Source of the DNA: Actinomadura sp. NAK00032
Lineage (GTDB): Bacteria; Actinomycetota; Actinomycetes; Streptosporangiales; Streptosporangiaceae
Direction: 5' to 3'
DNA: 64,000 nucleotides
NCBI RefSeq assembly: GCF_013364275.1
Contig: NZ_CP054932.1
Span: 9,362,001 to 9,426,000, forward strand
Made by a program: the position numbers and the translations under genes. The notes beneath the pieces were generated by a model. That model was not told where the DNA came from and did not search any database. It worked only from the letters and a program-made list of their open reading frames with translations. This document shows, one piece after another, positions 61,694 through 64,000 of this stretch (positions are counted from its first letter, which is position 1; each line of letters begins with the position of its first letter).

Positions 61694-62865
61694 TGGACAG
61701 CTCCTCCGTGGGCCATCTCCGAGGCGGCCTCGCTGTAGGCGAGCGCGCCACTCGAACCGGGGTCGTAGGTCATGACGGACTGCCCGTAGCTCGGCGCCTC
61801 CGATACCCGGACGCTGCGGGGGATCACCGTGTTGAGGACGACGTCCCCGAAGTGGTTCCGGACGTCCTCGGCCACCTGGGCGGCGAGCCGCGTCCGGGCG
61901 TCGTACATCGTGAGCAGGATCGTGGACACCTTCAGTTTCTGGTTGAGGTGCGCCTTGACGAGGTCGACGGTACGGATCAGCTGCCCGAGCCCCTCCAGCG
62001 CGTAGTACTCGCACTGGATCGGGATGAGCAGTTCGTCGCCGCCGACGAGCGCGTTCACGGTGAGCAGGCCGAGCGACGGCGGGCAGTCGATCAGCACGTA
62101 GTCGAACTTCTCGGTGTCGTAGGCGTCGAGCGCCCGTCGCAGCCGCGACTCGCGGGCCACCTTGGAGACGAGTTCGATCTCCGCGCCCGCGAGGTTGAGG
62201 GTGGCCGGCGCGCAGTACAGGTTCGGGATCTCCGGCGCCGGGACGATGATGTCCGCGAGCGCCATGTCCTCGATCAGCACGTCGTAGATCGACGGGACCT
62301 CCGCGTGGTGGTCGACGCCGAGGGCGGTGGACGCGTTGCCCTGCGGGTCGAGGTCTACCACGAGCACCTGCGCGCCATGCATGGCCAGCGACGCGGCGAG
62401 ATTCACCGAGCTGGTGGTCTTGCCCACGCCGCCCTTCTGGTTGGCGATGGTGATCACGCGGCACCTGTCGGGCCGCGGCCACTCCCGTTCCCTGCGGCCC
62501 GACATCGCCTTCAGCGCGGTGACCGCTGTTTCATGTGAAACCTTGGCGTCCTTGAGCGCCTCGCGCACGAGTTCTGACTCCCCCTGGTTCGGTCCGCTGC
62601 GCGGCTCCGGCGGACGTGCGCCGGTGTTCGTCGGTACGTATCCGACGTTCTCCGCGGTACCGGACGTCGTGCTACCCCACATCGCGTGCCCCGAGGGCGT
62701 GCTCCCCGGGGCGGTCCCCTGGCCGGATCCCGGCGCCGTCCGCGGGGCCGGGACTCCCTCTGTCCCGCCGGCGGACGGCTGGGCCCCCTCGCCCAGGCCG
62801 GACGGCTGCTCGTCGGGGGATTCGTCGGCGCGGTCAGGCCGGCCCAGTCCTGGTCCCGTGCTCAT
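61690..62865 (-). CDS. parA: chromosome partitioning ATPase ParA with long N-terminus
   Basis: 391 residues from ATG 62865. The deviant Walker A KGGVGKTTS is near residue 147, followed by LVVDLDPQGNAST and VLIDCPPSLGLLTVNAL. The N-terminal 135 residues are Gly/Pro/Ser-rich and not needed for the Walker ATPase; they may bind polar partners. ParA binds DNA non-specifically and segregates ParB-parS complexes. ATG overlaps the rsmG stop as ATGA. A parS-like site lies within the coding sequence. Confidence 0.96.
   Translation of the reverse strand: MSTGPGLGRPDRADESPDEQPSGLGEGAQPSAGGTEGVPAPRTAPGSGQGTAPGSTPSGHAMWGSTTSGTAENVGYVPTNTGARPPEPRSGPNQGESELVREALKDAKVSHETAVTALKAMSGRREREWPRPDRCRVITIANQKGGVGKTTSSVNLAASLAMHGAQVLVVDLDPQGNASTALGVDHHAEVPSIYDVLIEDMALADIIVPAPEIPNLYCAPATLNLAGAEIELVSKVARESRLRRALDAYDTEKFDYVLIDCPPSLGLLTVNALVGGDELLIPIQCEYYALEGLGQLIRTVDLVKAHLNQKLKVSTILLTMYDARTRLAAQVAEDVRNHFGDVVLNTVIPRSVRVSEAPSYGQSVMTYDPGSSGALAYSEAASEMAHGGAVQ
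62528..62541. other. parS: parS-like site inside parA (one mismatch)
   Basis: GTTTCATGTGAAAC, in the part of parA that encodes the linker before the Walker ATPase. Confidence 0.8.
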
Positions 62866-63539
62866 GAAGACCTCTTCCTCGACCCTCTGGCACGCCGCGG
62901 CGCGCGCTGTCGTCGCCCGACAACCTCTCCTCGGCCGGCGACCACACGGACGAGTGTTGTCGGCGGGTCGACCATACCGCGCCCGACTTGGAGCAGTTCC
63001 GCCGAGCGCGCCCCGAGCCGCTTCAGCACGGGCTCCGCCTCGTCCAATTCGGTCTGGGCCCGTTCCCCCTTGAGCGCGAGGAGTTCCCCGTCCGGGCGGA
63101 GGAGGGGGAGCGCCCATTTCGCCAGGCGTTCGAGAGGCGCGACGGCTCGCGCGGTGACCACGTCCACCGCGAACTCCTTCACCACCTCCTCGGCCCGGGC
63201 CCGGCGCACCTCGACGTTCGGCAGGTCGAGCAGTTGGACGCACTCTTCCAAGAAGGTGGTGCGGCGCAGCAGCGGCTCCAGCAGCGTGATCCGCAGATCG
63301 GGCCGGACGATCGCGAGGACGATGCCGGGCAGCCCCGCGCCGGAGCCGATGTCCACAACATGCGCATCTGCCGGGACGGCCTCGGACACCACCGCGCAGT
63401 TGATCAAGTGGCGTTCCCAGAGCCGGTCGACCTCACGCGGCCCGATGAGCCCGCGTTCAACCCCCGCATCGGCGAGAAACGCCGCATAACGCTCCGCGAC
63501 CGGCAGCGCGTCCCCGAAAACCTCACGTCCAATGCCCAT
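62862..63539 (-). CDS. rsmG: 16S rRNA m7G methyltransferase
   Basis: 225 residues from ATG 63539 (MGIGREVFGD). SAM-binding VVDIGSGAGLPGIVLA, and RHLINCAVV before it, are the GidB/RsmG signature. RAVAPLERLAKWALPLLRPDG follows. It methylates G527 of 16S rRNA. First gene of the rsmG-parA-parB operon. The normal upstream partner jag is absent; a divergent DUF6458 gene lies 185 bp away. Confidence 0.95.
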   Translation of the reverse strand: MGIGREVFGDALPVAERYAAFLADAGVERGLIGPREVDRLWERHLINCAVVSEAVPADAHVVDIGSGAGLPGIVLAIVRPDLRITLLEPLLRRTTFLEECVQLLDLPNVEVRRARAEEVVKEFAVDVVTARAVAPLERLAKWALPLLRPDGELLALKGERAQTELDEAEPVLKRLGARSAELLQVGRGMVDPPTTLVRVVAGRGEVVGRRQRAPRRARGSRKRSS

Positions 63540-63724
63540 CAGACGAATCGTTCCACAAAACCCGGCGGCGGCGTACACGCGAAACGTGCCGGTGCAGCGT
63601 CCAGGCGGAGGGTTGCACGACCCTTGCGTTATGGCGAGAACCACATGACCCCACTGCATATTCGGGACCTGCCGGGTAGAGGTGCCGTGTCGCCCGACCG
63701 TCCCCCCGGAAGGAGCTCCGAGCC

Positions 63725-64000
63725 ATGGGAATCGGAGTCAGTCTCGCTTTCATCGCCGTGGGCGCGATCCTCGCGTTCGCGCTGCGCGTCGACCTCAGCG
63801 GCGTCGATATTCACCTGGTCGGCTGGATCCTCATCGTGGTGGGGCTCTTCAGCATGGGCTTCACCCTCAAGTACACGCGCCCCCGCCGGAGCGCCGGACG
63901 CGTCGTCGGCGCCGACCCCGCCTACGGCGACGAGCCCGGAACCATCGTCCGCGAAGAGCACATCATCGAGGACCCCGCACCCCTGGGACGTCCGGCCGAG
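63725..64000 (+). CDS. DUF6458 small membrane protein (3' end outside window)
   Basis: AAGGAG lies 9 nt before ATG 63725. The frame reads MGIGVSLAFIAVGAILAFAL then VDIHLVGWILIVVGLFSMGF, two membrane helices, and a charged cytosolic tail up to the window edge (92 codons, no stop). This is the DUF6458 pattern. Function unknown. It is divergent from rsmG. Confidence 0.85.
   Translation, partial: MGIGVSLAFIAVGAILAFALRVDLSGVDIHLVGWILIVVGLFSMGFTLKYTRPRRSAGRVVGADPAYGDEPGTIVREEHIIEDPAPLGRPAE

Noticed and set aside
1..64000. CRISPR arrays, transposases, integrases, rRNA or tRNA genes
   Set aside because: No regularly spaced repeat-spacer pattern, no transposase or integrase motifs and no tRNA T-arm-like GTTCGAATC with matching acceptor stems were found on reading; a tRNAscan or ISfinder search would be decisive.

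Overview
The window is a very GC-rich chromosomal segment of a filamentous-type actinomycete. Evidence is the strong GC third-position bias, frequent GTG/TTG starts, many ECF sigma factors, a mycothiol-type DinB-fold protein, a SigR-type promoter before trxB, and parS sites of the GTTTCACGTGAAAC class. The gene content suggests Streptosporangiales (Actinomadura-like), but that placement is inference. Several core genes near the replication origin are present (rsmG-parA-parB, trxB, trxA, sigM, murJ, cca, dnaB, rplI, rpsR, ssb, rpsF), so oriC probably lies not far beyond one edge, most likely the right.

Layout. 1-13.8 kb is an accessory regulatory zone. It holds an XRE regulator, hydrolase and SDR, a MarR regulator with three operators, GNAT, SnoaL-like proteins, a TetR-MMPL-PadR cluster, an NmrA/TetR divergent pair with matching operators, a PPOX pseudogene, and two divergent ECF sigma operons, each with a membrane partner protein. 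14-22 kb is the replication/ribosome block: dnaB carrying a 445-residue intein with class 3 features, a helically phased array of DnaA-box-like repeats upstream of dnaB, a MATE exporter, an amidase, and rpsF-ssb-rpsR-rplI. 22-27 kb has a small membrane protein, endonuclease IV, DUF4190, an orphan barstar, a MerR regulator and a GT87 glycosyltransferase.

27-38 kb has two tandem class A penicillin-binding proteins, a PadR regulator with a near-perfect operator followed by inositol-phosphate synthase, and a peptide-binding lipoprotein. 38-44 kb has a TetR regulator with paired operators, an MFS exporter, bioA overlapping cca, and a YbaK-like protein preceded by a palindromic repeat pair. 44-54.5 kb is the conserved envelope/redox block: a DUF6049 protein that overlaps murJ by 437 bp in another frame, murJ, a separate pseudokinase, sigM with its ZAS anti-sigma factor, then trxB (SigR-type promoter) and trxA.

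54.6-64 kb is the chromosome partitioning region: GNAT, an aminotransferase, a D-Ala-D-Ala ligase, a DinB-fold protein, a 2.1 kb gene-poor repeat tract, and parB-parA-rsmG in one overlapping operon. Five parS-like sites lie between 56.7 and 62.6 kb, and a sixth, distant one at 19.6 kb.

The most unusual items are the class 3 intein with a decayed homing endonuclease, the phased DnaA-box array before dnaB, the long murJ overlap, the parS-rich non-coding repeat tract, and a short ORF made largely of two palindromic repeats that is stop-start coupled to the ybaK-like gene.
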